Of a stretch of DNA of 64,000 nt, positions 8,049 to 16,354 are shown piece after piece. The notes under the pieces are model-generated. The model saw only the letters and a list, made by a program, of their open reading frames with translations, did not search any database and had not been told where the DNA came from. The DNA lies in assembly GCF_014192475.1 (NCBI RefSeq), contig NZ_JACHXZ010000003.1:124001-188000 (forward strand), given 5' to 3'. The position numbers were made by a program, and so were the translations under genes. How positions within the stretch are numbered: the stretch's first letter is position 1; every line of letters begins with the position of its first letter. Source of the stretch: Simiduia aestuariiviva. Its GTDB lineage: Bacteria; Pseudomonadota; Gammaproteobacteria; Pseudomonadales; Cellvibrionaceae.

Positions 8049-9317
8049 CTATGCGTCGGACTCAGCATCTTCCAAGGCTTTTAACCTCGTCTTCACTTCA
8101 ATCCAGCGCGACATGAACTCCGTGCTGCGGTAATGCTGTTGTTGTAACAAGGCGCCCGTAATATTGCGCAGTCTGTGTGCCTTGAGATTGTGTTGTATCT
8201 GCGCAAGGCGCTCGCTCAACGCTTGCTCTACGCGCGCACGATCAAACAGCGCATTAAACACCGGAGCACAGTGCGATTGCGCGGTGCGCCAGCAATCCGG
8301 CTGTTCATACAAATCCACCGCCGCCTTGATCACATCCGCATCGGACTCTGCCACCTTACCAGGCCAGGCTAAGCGCCCCATTGCCGTCATGCCTTCAGCA
8401 CCGATGGCAGTGGTGACACTGGGCGTGCCACAGGCCATGGCCTCCGCTAGCTTGCCTTTAATACCCGCGCCAAAACGTAGCGGCGCTAAACACACCCGCG
8501 CCTGTGCCAACACGGTGTAGGCATTGGGTGCCCAACCCAAGACTCGAAAACCCAGGGCAGGATTGTCTAACTGCATGGCTTTTTTAGGGGGATAAGCACC
8601 GTAGAGATGCAACTCGGCCTCGGGCAACTGCTGCCGTATGGCGGGCCAGAGTTCCCGCAGATAGCGCACGGCGTCCCAGTTGGGGGCGTGACGATAATTG
8701 CCGATGAACACGAAATGCTGACGCTCAGTGAGGGGCGTCCAATGGGCGGGATCGATCGGCTCAAACATGAAGGGGCAGTGGTGTAACAGCGCCGCCGGCA
8801 CGTTAAATTCTTGTCGCAATATGGCCAGCTCAGCATCGGAAATCACCAGAGTGATATCGCATCGGTAGATACTGGCCAGCTCGCGCTGCGCCATATCGCT
8901 AAACAAATCGTCATCCACGGGCGTCAACACCGGTCTGCCGGCCTTGTGGGCGCGTTCGCGGGCGTCGCGCAGGCAGTGCAGGTCTTCGGAATCCAACACT
9001 CGCAGAGCCTGCGGGCAGGCGCTGGCAACGCGCCAACCGAACTGCTCTTCGCAGATAAATCGATCGAATATAACCAGCTCCGGCGCCAGCTCACGCACAA
9101 AGTCGTCAAAACTGCTGCAATTAAGCCTTACCGAATGGCACTCGACGGCCAGCGCAGTGAGATCCTCTGCCGCCTCTCCGGGTTCAGAGGCCGATGCAAA
9201 GGTCACGGTATAGCCCGCGCTCTGCGCCCAGCGAATGAGCTGCACAATGCGTGTGCCAGCGGCAGATGATCGGGGTTCGGGCCACACATAGCCCACTATT
9301 AACACTGTTTTCGCCAT
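8049..9317 (-). CDS. GT4-type glycosyltransferase
   Basis: A 422-residue glycosyltransferase of the GT-B fold. The N-terminal half has a Rossmann-like start (VLIVGYVWPEP). The C-terminal half has FVFIGNYRHAPNWDAV and the nucleotide-sugar motif GAGIKGKLAEAMACGTPSV, with the E-x7-E-like region typical of family GT4. It probably transfers a sugar in envelope or exopolysaccharide synthesis; donor and acceptor are unknown. I chose the ATG at 9317 because the protein core starts there. A further 40 in-frame residues are possible from 9437 but look non-conserved. No other polysaccharide gene adjoins it. Confidence 0.85.
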   Translation of the reverse strand: MAKTVLIVGYVWPEPRSSAAGTRIVQLIRWAQSAGYTVTFASASEPGEAAEDLTALAVECHSVRLNCSSFDDFVRELAPELVIFDRFICEEQFGWRVASACPQALRVLDSEDLHCLRDARERAHKAGRPVLTPVDDDLFSDMAQRELASIYRCDITLVISDAELAILRQEFNVPAALLHHCPFMFEPIDPAHWTPLTERQHFVFIGNYRHAPNWDAVRYLRELWPAIRQQLPEAELHLYGAYPPKKAMQLDNPALGFRVLGWAPNAYTVLAQARVCLAPLRFGAGIKGKLAEAMACGTPSVTTAIGAEGMTAMGRLAWPGKVAESDADVIKAAVDLYEQPDCWRTAQSHCAPVFNALFDRARVEQALSERLAQIQHNLKAHRLRNITGALLQQQHYRSTEFMSRWIEVKTRLKALEDAESDA

Positions 9318-9491
9318 GACCTTGCTGTACCCTTGCGTGGGCGCGCATTGTACCCGACTCTCGCTACCGCGCGCAGGCACAACAAGCCCTCGGGTTTTTG
9401 CCATACTGTTCGTCACACCTGTTCGCACAAATGGCAACCATAGGTTAGCCCTTTGGTATTATTGCCCGCACCACCAGCTATTGAGGTTTAT

Positions 9492-9974
9492 ATGAGCGTC
9501 ACCATCATCACCACCGGCGGCACCATCGACAAAATTTACTACGACGCCAAGAACGACTATCACATTGGCCAGCCACAGGCACCTAAAATTCTGGAGCGCG
9601 CGGGCGTAACATTAGACACGGCCATCATCCCGCTGTTTCGCAAAGACAGCCTGGATATTAGCGAGGAAGACCGAGCACTCGTGCGCAAAACCGTAGAGCA
9701 ACAAACCGGCCACAACATCGTTATCACACACGGCACTGATACGCTCACCAAAACCGGCATGGCACTGCAGGGCATTGAAGGCAAAACCATTGTTTTGATG
9801 GGCGCCATGTACCCCGCGGAATTTCGCGACTCCGACGCCGTATTTAACTTAGGTGCAGCCGTCATGGCGGCACAGACCCTGCCTGAAGGCGTATACATCG
9901 CCATGAATGGTCGCGTATTTGATCCGGCAAAATGCGTAAAAAACGTCGAGGAAAATCGATTCGAAGAAATCTAA
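9492..9974 (+). CDS. Single-domain asparaginase-like protein
   Basis: A 160-residue protein equal to only the N-terminal domain of L-asparaginases. It keeps the first catalytic threonine motif TTGGTID (T11) and the second, HGTDTL (T82, D83). Full-length enzymes are about 330 residues with a second domain completing the active site and oligomer. Short stand-alone homologues are known as 'asparaginase domain-containing' proteins and their activity is uncertain. The ATG at 9492 has GAGG at 9483-9486. The reading frame ends cleanly with no remnant of a C-terminal domain downstream, so this is not a fresh frameshift. Confidence 0.85.
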   Translation: MSVTIITTGGTIDKIYYDAKNDYHIGQPQAPKILERAGVTLDTAIIPLFRKDSLDISEEDRALVRKTVEQQTGHNIVITHGTDTLTKTGMALQGIEGKTIVLMGAMYPAEFRDSDAVFNLGAAVMAAQTLPEGVYIAMNGRVFDPAKCVKNVEENRFEEI

Positions 9975-9998
9975 CCCCTGGGGTGCTACCCCAAGAAA

Positions 9999-10029
9999 GA
10001 GCCGCAATGCCGCGCACGCATTGCGGCTC
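9999..10029. terminator. Perfect hairpin between asparaginase and kinase genes
   Basis: A 12-base perfect inverted repeat (GAGCCGCAATGC / GCATTGCGGCTC) with a seven-base loop. On the plus strand no T run follows. On the minus strand the stem is followed by TTTCTT, so as an intrinsic terminator it would point leftward, against both neighbours. It could also be a transcript-stabilising hairpin. Confidence 0.5.
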
Positions 10030-10076
10030 ATGCTGATACCCGGCTGACAAGGCCTTCGGCAGTCCAAGGAATGACG

Positions 10077-10949
10077 GTGACGCACATACTGACCACGCCC
10101 ATCGCACAGCAATTTCTCGACACCTCTGCACCGCATTTTGACGCGCTGCTGCGACACCTTGCCCGAGTCACCAAGCCCTTCGTATTGGGCATTAATGGTT
10201 GTCAGGGCTCCGGCAAGTCCACCCTGGCAGCATTTTTAGCACAGCAACTCAACGCTAAAAACATTGCCACATTGAGCCTATCCCAAGACGATTTTTACCT
10301 CACGCGCGCCGAGCGCCAACAGCTGGCGCACCGCATACATCCACTGCTAGCCACCCGCGGAGTGCCGGGTACTCACGATGTATCACTCGCCATAGCAGTG
10401 TTAGATAAACTCGCTCGCGGTGAGCCCACGGCAGTTCCGCACTTTGACAAGCACCGCGACGACCGCGCCCCCAGCGATCAATGGCATCAACAAACACAAC
10501 CGCTAGCAGTAATCATTATCGAAGGCTGGTGCATGGGGTGCCCACCGCAATCTGCAGCTGAGCTTGCACAGCCGGTCAATGAATTAGAGGCCAGAGATGA
10601 CGCGAGCGGCCACTGGCGACAGTTCGTTAACGACGCCCTCGCAAACACATACCCACATTGGTTTGCACGCGTGGATGAATGGGTGATGTTACAAGCGCCA
10701 AACTTCAGTTGCGTTCAACGCTGGCGCAGCGAGCAGGAGCGACAACTGCTCGCGCAGTGGCGCGCCAGCCATGAACACACGCAAGTTGAATCGCCTATCG
10801 GCATTATGTCGGCAGAGCAATTAGCGCGTTTCATCGCCCATTACCAGCGCTTGACTGAACACATGCTGCGCACCCTGCCCGCGCGCGTCGACCACTTAGT
10901 GACATTAAATGATCAACGAGACATTACCGCAGTAAGAAGTTCGCGCTAA
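10077..10949 (+). CDS. D-glycerate 3-kinase-like P-loop kinase
   Basis: A roughly 290-residue P-loop kinase. Walker A is GCQGSGKST and Walker B-like strands surround LSQDDFYLT. The RGVPGTHD motif is characteristic of plant glycerate kinase GLYK and yeast Tda10 relatives; phosphorylation of D-glycerate is therefore the likely, unproven, reaction. Start choice: an ATG at 10071 directly abuts an AAGGA (10066-10070), whereas the in-frame GTG at 10077 has 6-base spacing, so I favour the GTG. The gene lies after the short asparaginase on the same strand and is convergent with the polyamine genes. Confidence 0.8.
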   Translation: MTHILTTPIAQQFLDTSAPHFDALLRHLARVTKPFVLGINGCQGSGKSTLAAFLAQQLNAKNIATLSLSQDDFYLTRAERQQLAHRIHPLLATRGVPGTHDVSLAIAVLDKLARGEPTAVPHFDKHRDDRAPSDQWHQQTQPLAVIIIEGWCMGCPPQSAAELAQPVNELEARDDASGHWRQFVNDALANTYPHWFARVDEWVMLQAPNFSCVQRWRSEQERQLLAQWRASHEHTQVESPIGIMSAEQLARFIAHYQRLTEHMLRTLPARVDHLVTLNDQRDITAVRSSR

Positions 10950-11042
10950 TTGACTCGCGCAACAATATTTCTATTGCAGTGATTGAAATGGCATAGGCGA
11001 AGTGTTCGCCATGGGTGCCACTCCATCACCCAATCCAATCAC

Positions 11043-11075
11043 CCCATCCCATCACCCAGCCGGCGATGGGATGGG
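11043..11075. repeat. Inverted repeat between convergent genes
   Basis: An 11-base perfect inverted repeat (CCCATCCCATC / GATGGGATGGG) with an 11-base loop, preceded by imperfect copies of CCATCACCCA. It sits between the convergent kinase and polyamine genes. There is no T run on either strand, so it is at best a weak terminator. Confidence 0.6.
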
Positions 11076-11113
11076 CAACACATTGCGTGCTGTCCCTCGG
11101 ATTACGCTGCAAA

Positions 11114-12352
11114 TTAGAACAATTGACGCTCGCCCTCTGCATCCTGCATAAAAGTGGTTAAACCCAGCTCGCTCAATTTTGTTAAGAAAGGCTTAGGCGG
11201 CAGCTCTTCCACATTCACCATTTTACCCACGTCCCAGGTGCCATCGGCAATTAGCAGGGCCGCAGCCACCGCGGGCACGCCAGCGGTGTAGGAAATGGCT
11301 TGGCTTTCCACTTCTGCGTAGTTTTCTGCGTGATCGCAAATATTGTAGAAGAAGGCTTCTTTGGGCTGACCATCTTTGACACCTTTCACCAAATCACCGA
11401 TGCAGGTTTTGCCCGTGTAGGCAGGCGCCAAGGACGCGGGATCTGGCAACACCGCTTTAACCACTTTTAACGGCACTATGCTTTGGCCCTCGGCCGTGGT
11501 CACCGGTTTTTCAGACAACAAGCCCAGATTTTTCAAAACGGTGAATACGTTGATGTAGTGCTCGCCAAAGCCCATCCAAAAGCGCACATTGGGCACGTCT
11601 AAATTTTGGCTTAGCGAATGAATTTCATCGTGGCCGGTGAGGTACAGCGACTGCTCGCCCACGACGGGAAAATCGCGCGTAAGCTTTACTTCGAACATGG
11701 AATTTGAGGTCCACTCGCGATTCTGCCAGGTCCACACCTGGCCGGTAAATTCGCGAAAATTAATTTCAGGATCGAAATTGGTTGCGAAATATTTTCCGTG
11801 ACTGCCCGCGTTCACATCCAGAATATCAATGGAATCCACGCTGTCGAAATACTCACTACAGGCCAGCGCGGCGTAGGCGTTGACCACGCCCGGATCAAAG
11901 CCCGCACCCAAAATAGCGGTTACACCCTTCTCGGCACAAGCATCTTTGTGCTTCCACTCATAATTCGCATACCATGGCGGCGTTTCGCAAATTTTTTCAG
12001 GGTCTTCGTGGATGGCGGTATCCAAATAGGCTACGCCCGCTTCTATGCACGCCTTCAATACCGTTTGGTTGACAAAACTAGAACCCAAATTAAGCACCAT
12101 GGACACGCCGATTTTCTGAATCAACGCCACAAGCGCAGGCACATCGAGTGCATCAACCGCGTGCGCTTGCAAGGTGCCCGGAACTTTTAAGTTTTGCTTG
12201 CGCGCAATGCTTCCAATAATCGCTTCACACTTTGCAATATTGCGCGAGGCAATGTGTATTTCACCGAGTACATCATTGTGTTGGGCACATTTGTGCGCCA
12301 CCACTTTTGCCACGCCACCGGCGCCGATAATCAGTACGTTTTTTTTGGACAT
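11114..12352 (-). CDS. Carboxynorspermidine dehydrogenase (saccharopine dehydrogenase-like)
   Basis: A 412-residue NAD(P)-dependent oxidoreductase of the saccharopine dehydrogenase fold. It has an N-terminal Rossmann motif (IIGAGGVAKVVAH), GAGFDPGVVNAYAAL mid-protein and a long substrate-binding C-terminal half. Its position directly after nspC identifies it as carboxynorspermidine/carboxyspermidine dehydrogenase. That enzyme condenses aspartate semialdehyde with diaminopropane or putrescine and reduces the product. The ATG at 12352 has GAGGAG upstream. It lies 63 bases after nspC on the same strand. Family and context agree, so confidence is high. Confidence 0.92.
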   Translation of the reverse strand: MSKKNVLIIGAGGVAKVVAHKCAQHNDVLGEIHIASRNIAKCEAIIGSIARKQNLKVPGTLQAHAVDALDVPALVALIQKIGVSMVLNLGSSFVNQTVLKACIEAGVAYLDTAIHEDPEKICETPPWYANYEWKHKDACAEKGVTAILGAGFDPGVVNAYAALACSEYFDSVDSIDILDVNAGSHGKYFATNFDPEINFREFTGQVWTWQNREWTSNSMFEVKLTRDFPVVGEQSLYLTGHDEIHSLSQNLDVPNVRFWMGFGEHYINVFTVLKNLGLLSEKPVTTAEGQSIVPLKVVKAVLPDPASLAPAYTGKTCIGDLVKGVKDGQPKEAFFYNICDHAENYAEVESQAISYTAGVPAVAAALLIADGTWDVGKMVNVEELPPKPFLTKLSELGLTTFMQDAEGERQLF

Positions 12353-12415
12353 AATAAACTCCTCGAAAACGGCGATCAGTGCCCTTTTCCTTCAGTTGTG
12401 AAACAGTGATTTAAA

Positions 12416-13525
12416 TTACGATTGATTGCCAAAGCTCGCCAGGTAATCGGCAAACTCATATTTCTGCACCTGCTCTAAGCGCCCATCACGGCGCTTGATC
12501 ACAATGCTCGGCATGGTCAGACCATTGAACCAATTTTTCTTCACCATGGTGTAACCGGCCACATCTTGAATGCTTAACCGATCGCCCACGTGCAGCGGCG
12601 CCGGGAAATCAAACTCGCCAAATATGTCGCCCGCCAAGCACGACTTGCCGCACACTTGATAACGGTGACTACCCTGCTCGTTCAATTTTGCGGGCAGGCG
12701 ATAGATCAATAGATCGAGCATGTGCGCTTCGATGGAGCTATCGACGATGGCAATGTCTTTATCGTTGTGCACGATATCCAAAACCGTCACTTCGAGACTG
12801 GCGGTGTTGGTGATGGAGGCCTCGCCCGGCTCAAGATACACCTGTACATGGTAGGTGTCGGCAAAGCGCTTTAAGCGCGCGCAGAAGGCATCGAGCGGGT
12901 AATCGTTACCGGTGAAATGTATGCCGCCGCCGAGGCTTACCCAAGACACTTTATGCAATAGTTCGCCATAGGTGGATTCTATGTGGTCAAGCATTTTTGA
13001 GAACAGCGCAAAATCGCCGTTCTCGCAATTATTGTGAAACATAAAACCAGAAATTTGATCAAGCACCGCCGCAATTTTTGCGGGATCGCTCTCGCCCAAG
13101 CGGCTGTGGGGGCGTGCTGGATCGGCCAATATGAAGTCGGAGCTGCTGACCCGTGGGTTGACCCGCAGGCCTCGCGCGCAGCCTTCGGAACGTTCGCGAA
13201 ACCGTGCTAATTGAGTCAAGGAATTAAAAATAATCTTGTCAGAGTTTTGCAGTACGTCGTCAATTTCGTGATCCGCCCACGCCACGCTGTAGGCGTGGGT
13301 TTCACCGGCAAACTTCTCCCGCCCCAACTTCACTTCGTACAAACTCGACGAAGTGGTGCCCGCCATATAGTCCTGCATCAGATCGAACACCGGCCAGGTG
13401 GCAAAACATTTGAGCGCCAGTAAACATTTGGCGCCGGAGTGCTGCGCAACAAATGCCATTTTTTCCATGTTTTTCAGCAGCGCTGCTTCATCAATCTGGT
13501 AAAAAGGCGTGTTAAATGTCGACAT
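12416..13525 (-). CDS. nspC: Carboxynorspermidine decarboxylase
   Basis: A 369-residue PLP enzyme of the alanine-racemase-fold decarboxylases. Near the N-terminus the PLP lysine lies in LLALKCFATWP. The phosphate-binding GGGIHFTGNDYP and the C-terminal GKSCLAGDIFGEF active-site cysteine motif are present. It decarboxylates carboxynorspermidine or carboxyspermidine, the last step of the diaminopropane or putrescine route to (nor)spermidine. The ATG at 13525 (MSTFNTPFY) matches the family start; an in-frame extension to 13597 is unlikely. It is first in a two-gene operon with the dehydrogenase. Confidence 0.94.
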   Translation of the reverse strand: MSTFNTPFYQIDEAALLKNMEKMAFVAQHSGAKCLLALKCFATWPVFDLMQDYMAGTTSSSLYEVKLGREKFAGETHAYSVAWADHEIDDVLQNSDKIIFNSLTQLARFRERSEGCARGLRVNPRVSSSDFILADPARPHSRLGESDPAKIAAVLDQISGFMFHNNCENGDFALFSKMLDHIESTYGELLHKVSWVSLGGGIHFTGNDYPLDAFCARLKRFADTYHVQVYLEPGEASITNTASLEVTVLDIVHNDKDIAIVDSSIEAHMLDLLIYRLPAKLNEQGSHRYQVCGKSCLAGDIFGEFDFPAPLHVGDRLSIQDVAGYTMVKKNWFNGLTMPSIVIKRRDGRLEQVQKYEFADYLASFGNQS

Positions 13526-13711
13526 GAGCAGAAAACCTATGGTTGGCAGCGGAGCCCGTAATTTTGGCGGGCCGCGGATTCTAGCGCCATAGTGCAAAAC
13601 CTGTAAACAATTGATTTTACTGCAATTTTTACGAACAATTATTCAACTTATACCGAACAATCATTCCGCTTAACCGGTGATGGGCAAATCCCTGCAACCA
13701 CACAAACACCC

Positions 13712-13746
13712 ATAAAAAAACCGGCGCAGCTGCCTGCACCGGTTTT
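13712..13746 (-). terminator. Intrinsic terminator of the transaldolase gene
   Basis: Read on the minus strand, an AACCGG-GCAG stem with one mismatch is followed by a run of seven T. It lies 22 bases after the transaldolase stop. Confidence 0.85.
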
Positions 13747-13767
13747 AAACGTAAAACTAAAAAGGCA

Positions 13768-14694
13768 CTACCACTGCGCTAACAGCTGCTCCAATTTCAC
13801 TTGGTCGGCGGCAAACTTTCGAATGCCTTCGGCCAATTTTTCAGTGGCCATGGCGTCTTCATTGTGATGCCAACGAAAATCGGCTTGCGTTAATTGCAGC
13901 TTGGCTTCCGCAGGGCCTTCACCGGCAGATAACTGACGGGGTAAGACCGCCTGATCTTCAGCGAGCTCCTGTAATAAACCGGGGCTGATCGTCAGTCGAT
14001 CACAACCGGCCAAGGCTTTAATTTGATCGACGTTGCGAAAACTCGCGCCCATCACAACGGTGTTATAGCCGTGCGTCTTGTAGTAGTGATAGATGCGCTG
14101 AACTGAGCGCACGCCCTCGTCCTCTGCAGGCGTGGCCGGCAACTGGCCCTGCGCTTTATACCAATCGTAAATGCGCCCCACAAACGGTGAAATTAAATAC
14201 ACCCCGGCCTCCGCGCAAGCTACAGCTTGGGCGAAAGAAAACAGCAGCGTCAGATTGCAATTGATGCCCTCGCGCTCCAACACCTCGGCAGCCTTAATAC
14301 CTTCCCAGGTAGACGCAATTTTTATCAGTACGCGCTCGCGGTTTACGCCCGCGGCCTCATAGGCGCTGATCAGATCATGGGCCTTGTTAATCATTGCCGC
14401 GCTATCGAACGACAGACGCGCATCCACCTCCGTGGATATGCGGCCGGGAATTTTCGTAAGAATGTGTTGACCAATGGCCACTGCCAGCGCATCGACGGCG
14501 GCTCTCACATCACCCTTGGCTCTGGCCAAGGCGTCATCGACCAGCGACTTATAGGCGGGCAGCTGCGCGGCGGCCAAAATCAAGCTGGGATTAGTGGTGG
14601 CATCCATGGGCTTAAAACGGCTGATGGCATCTATGTCACCGGTGTCTGCCACCACATCGGTCATGCCAGTGAGTTGTTCTAATACACTTGTCAT
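13768..14694 (-). CDS. tal: Transaldolase
   Basis: A 308-residue class I transaldolase of the pentose phosphate pathway, exchanging a dihydroxyacetone unit between sedoheptulose 7-phosphate and glyceraldehyde 3-phosphate. The signature [11 protein letters not shown] is at 30-40, and the Schiff-base lysine lies in LIKIAST (K125). The length agrees with the TalB type. The ATG at 14694 has AAGG 8 bases upstream. The gene is divergent from glpK and ends in its own terminator. Confidence 0.96.
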   Translation of the reverse strand: MTSVLEQLTGMTDVVADTGDIDAISRFKPMDATTNPSLILAAAQLPAYKSLVDDALARAKGDVRAAVDALAVAIGQHILTKIPGRISTEVDARLSFDSAAMINKAHDLISAYEAAGVNRERVLIKIASTWEGIKAAEVLEREGINCNLTLLFSFAQAVACAEAGVYLISPFVGRIYDWYKAQGQLPATPAEDEGVRSVQRIYHYYKTHGYNTVVMGASFRNVDQIKALAGCDRLTISPGLLQELAEDQAVLPRQLSAGEGPAEAKLQLTQADFRWHHNEDAMATEKLAEGIRKFAADQVKLEQLLAQW

Positions 14695-14831
14695 TACTAC
14701 ACCTTTTTACATCACTATGTTGCTTCCTTGTCCGTCGATCATACCCCAATCCCCACGCCTTTGTTCAAGGCTGGCTCAGATGACGCCCCATGAATTACAC
14801 TCGAACCAAAACGCATAAACGGGACTTCCAC

Positions 14832-16343
14832 ATGTCTTCAGAATATCTGTTGGCCATTGATCAAGGCACCACCAGCTCAAGGGCCTTGGTGTTTAACCGA
14901 AAGTTTGAGGTACTGGCCTGTGCTCAGGCACCGTTCGCACAGCACTTTCCCGACGACGGCTGGGTGGAACACGACGCAGAGGAAATTTGGCAATCGGTGC
15001 TATCCACTTGCCGCGACGCGCTTCAGCAGGCCGGCATCGGCGCCGATCAAGTGGCGGGCATTGGCATTACCAATCAACGGGAAACCACGGTGGTGTGGCA
15101 CAGAGACACCGGCCAGCCCATTGCGCCCGCCATTGTCTGGCAGGACCGCCGCACGCAGCCGCGCTGCGCCCAATTGCGCGAGCAGGGCCTGGAGCCACAG
15201 ATTCAAGCTAAAACCGGCCTGCTGCTAGACCCCTACTTTTCCGCCACCAAAATTCAATGGCTATTGGACAACACCGACGGTGCTCGAGCACTCGCGGCAC
15301 AGGGCAAGCTGGCCTGCGGCACCATCGACAGCTGGCTGCTGTGGCGACTCACCGAGGGGCAAGCACACAAAACCGATGCCACCAATGCCTCGCGCACGCA
15401 ACTGTACAACTTGACCTCGGGCCAATGGGATGACGATTTGCTGGATCAATTTGATGTGCCCCGCAGCCTGCTGCCCGAAGTGGCGGACAATACCGCGGAA
15501 TTTGGGCGCTGTGCGAGCCATTGGTTCGGGGCCGCAATTCCCGTACTGGCCATGGTGGGCGATCAACAGGCTGCACTACTGGGACAAGCCTGTATAGCCA
15601 AGGGGCAGGCTAAATGCACCTTCGGCACCGGTGCGTTTTTAATGGTCAATGCGGGCCGCGATATACCCCAATCGCAACACCGCCTACTCACCACCTTGGC
15701 CTACCGAATCAATGGCGAAAGTACCTTCGCCAACGAAGGCTCCCTGTTTGTGGCCGGCGCCGCAGTGCAATGGCTACGCGACGGCGCGGGCTTAATAGAC
15801 AGCGCCCATGCGTGTAACCAATTGATGGCCGACTACGCCGGCAAACTCAGTCCAGTAACATGGGTACCTGCGTTTACGGGTTTAGGAGCCCCCTACTGGG
15901 ACCCCGCGGCACGTGGCGCAGTCTTCGGTCTGACCCGTGACACCAGCCGGGCCGACCTGGTGGTTGGGGCCTTGCAATCCATCGCCCTGCAAACACACGA
16001 TTTGCTCAGCGCGTTGCATGCCGACGGCGTGGCAATTTCCGAGTTGCGCACCGATGGCGGCATGACCAACAATGCTGCGTTTTTGCAATGCCTGGCGGAT
16101 GTTCTACAGCTATCAATCTATCGGCCGGCGCAGGAGGAAATGACTGTCTTAGGCGCAGCCTATTTAACAGCGTTGCAATTGGGGTGGCTCAACACGCTGA
16201 CGGATATTCATTCGCTTTGGCACGCGCACTCCTCCTGCAACCCAGCACTGTCTGACAAACAGCATAAAACGCTACTGCAACGCTGGCATCGCGCTGTCGC
16301 AGCAACACAATTATTTGCAAAGGTTGATCAATCGGAGCCCTGA
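14832..16343 (+). CDS. glpK: Glycerol kinase
   Basis: A 503-residue FGGY-family kinase that phosphorylates glycerol to glycerol 3-phosphate in the cytoplasm. It has DQGTTSSRALVF at the N-terminus, GDQQAALLGQ in the middle, the FGGY-type GLGAPYWDPAARGAVFGL, and TDGGMTNNAAFLQ near the C-terminal nucleotide site. The ATG at 14832 has GGGA upstream and gives the usual length; the frame is open back to 14790. No glpF or glpD lies in the window. It is convergent with the hybrid kinase gene, only 11 bases apart. Confidence 0.96.
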   Translation: MSSEYLLAIDQGTTSSRALVFNRKFEVLACAQAPFAQHFPDDGWVEHDAEEIWQSVLSTCRDALQQAGIGADQVAGIGITNQRETTVVWHRDTGQPIAPAIVWQDRRTQPRCAQLREQGLEPQIQAKTGLLLDPYFSATKIQWLLDNTDGARALAAQGKLACGTIDSWLLWRLTEGQAHKTDATNASRTQLYNLTSGQWDDDLLDQFDVPRSLLPEVADNTAEFGRCASHWFGAAIPVLAMVGDQQAALLGQACIAKGQAKCTFGTGAFLMVNAGRDIPQSQHRLLTTLAYRINGESTFANEGSLFVAGAAVQWLRDGAGLIDSAHACNQLMADYAGKLSPVTWVPAFTGLGAPYWDPAARGAVFGLTRDTSRADLVVGALQSIALQTHDLLSALHADGVAISELRTDGGMTNNAAFLQCLADVLQLSIYRPAQEEMTVLGAAYLTALQLGWLNTLTDIHSLWHAHSSCNPALSDKQHKTLLQRWHRAVAATQLFAKVDQSEP

Positions 16344-16354
16344 ATCATTGGCGT

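Noticed and set aside
14695-14831. Regulatory palindrome between tal and glpK
   Set aside because: I looked for a clear inverted repeat or GlpR-like site and found none convincing.
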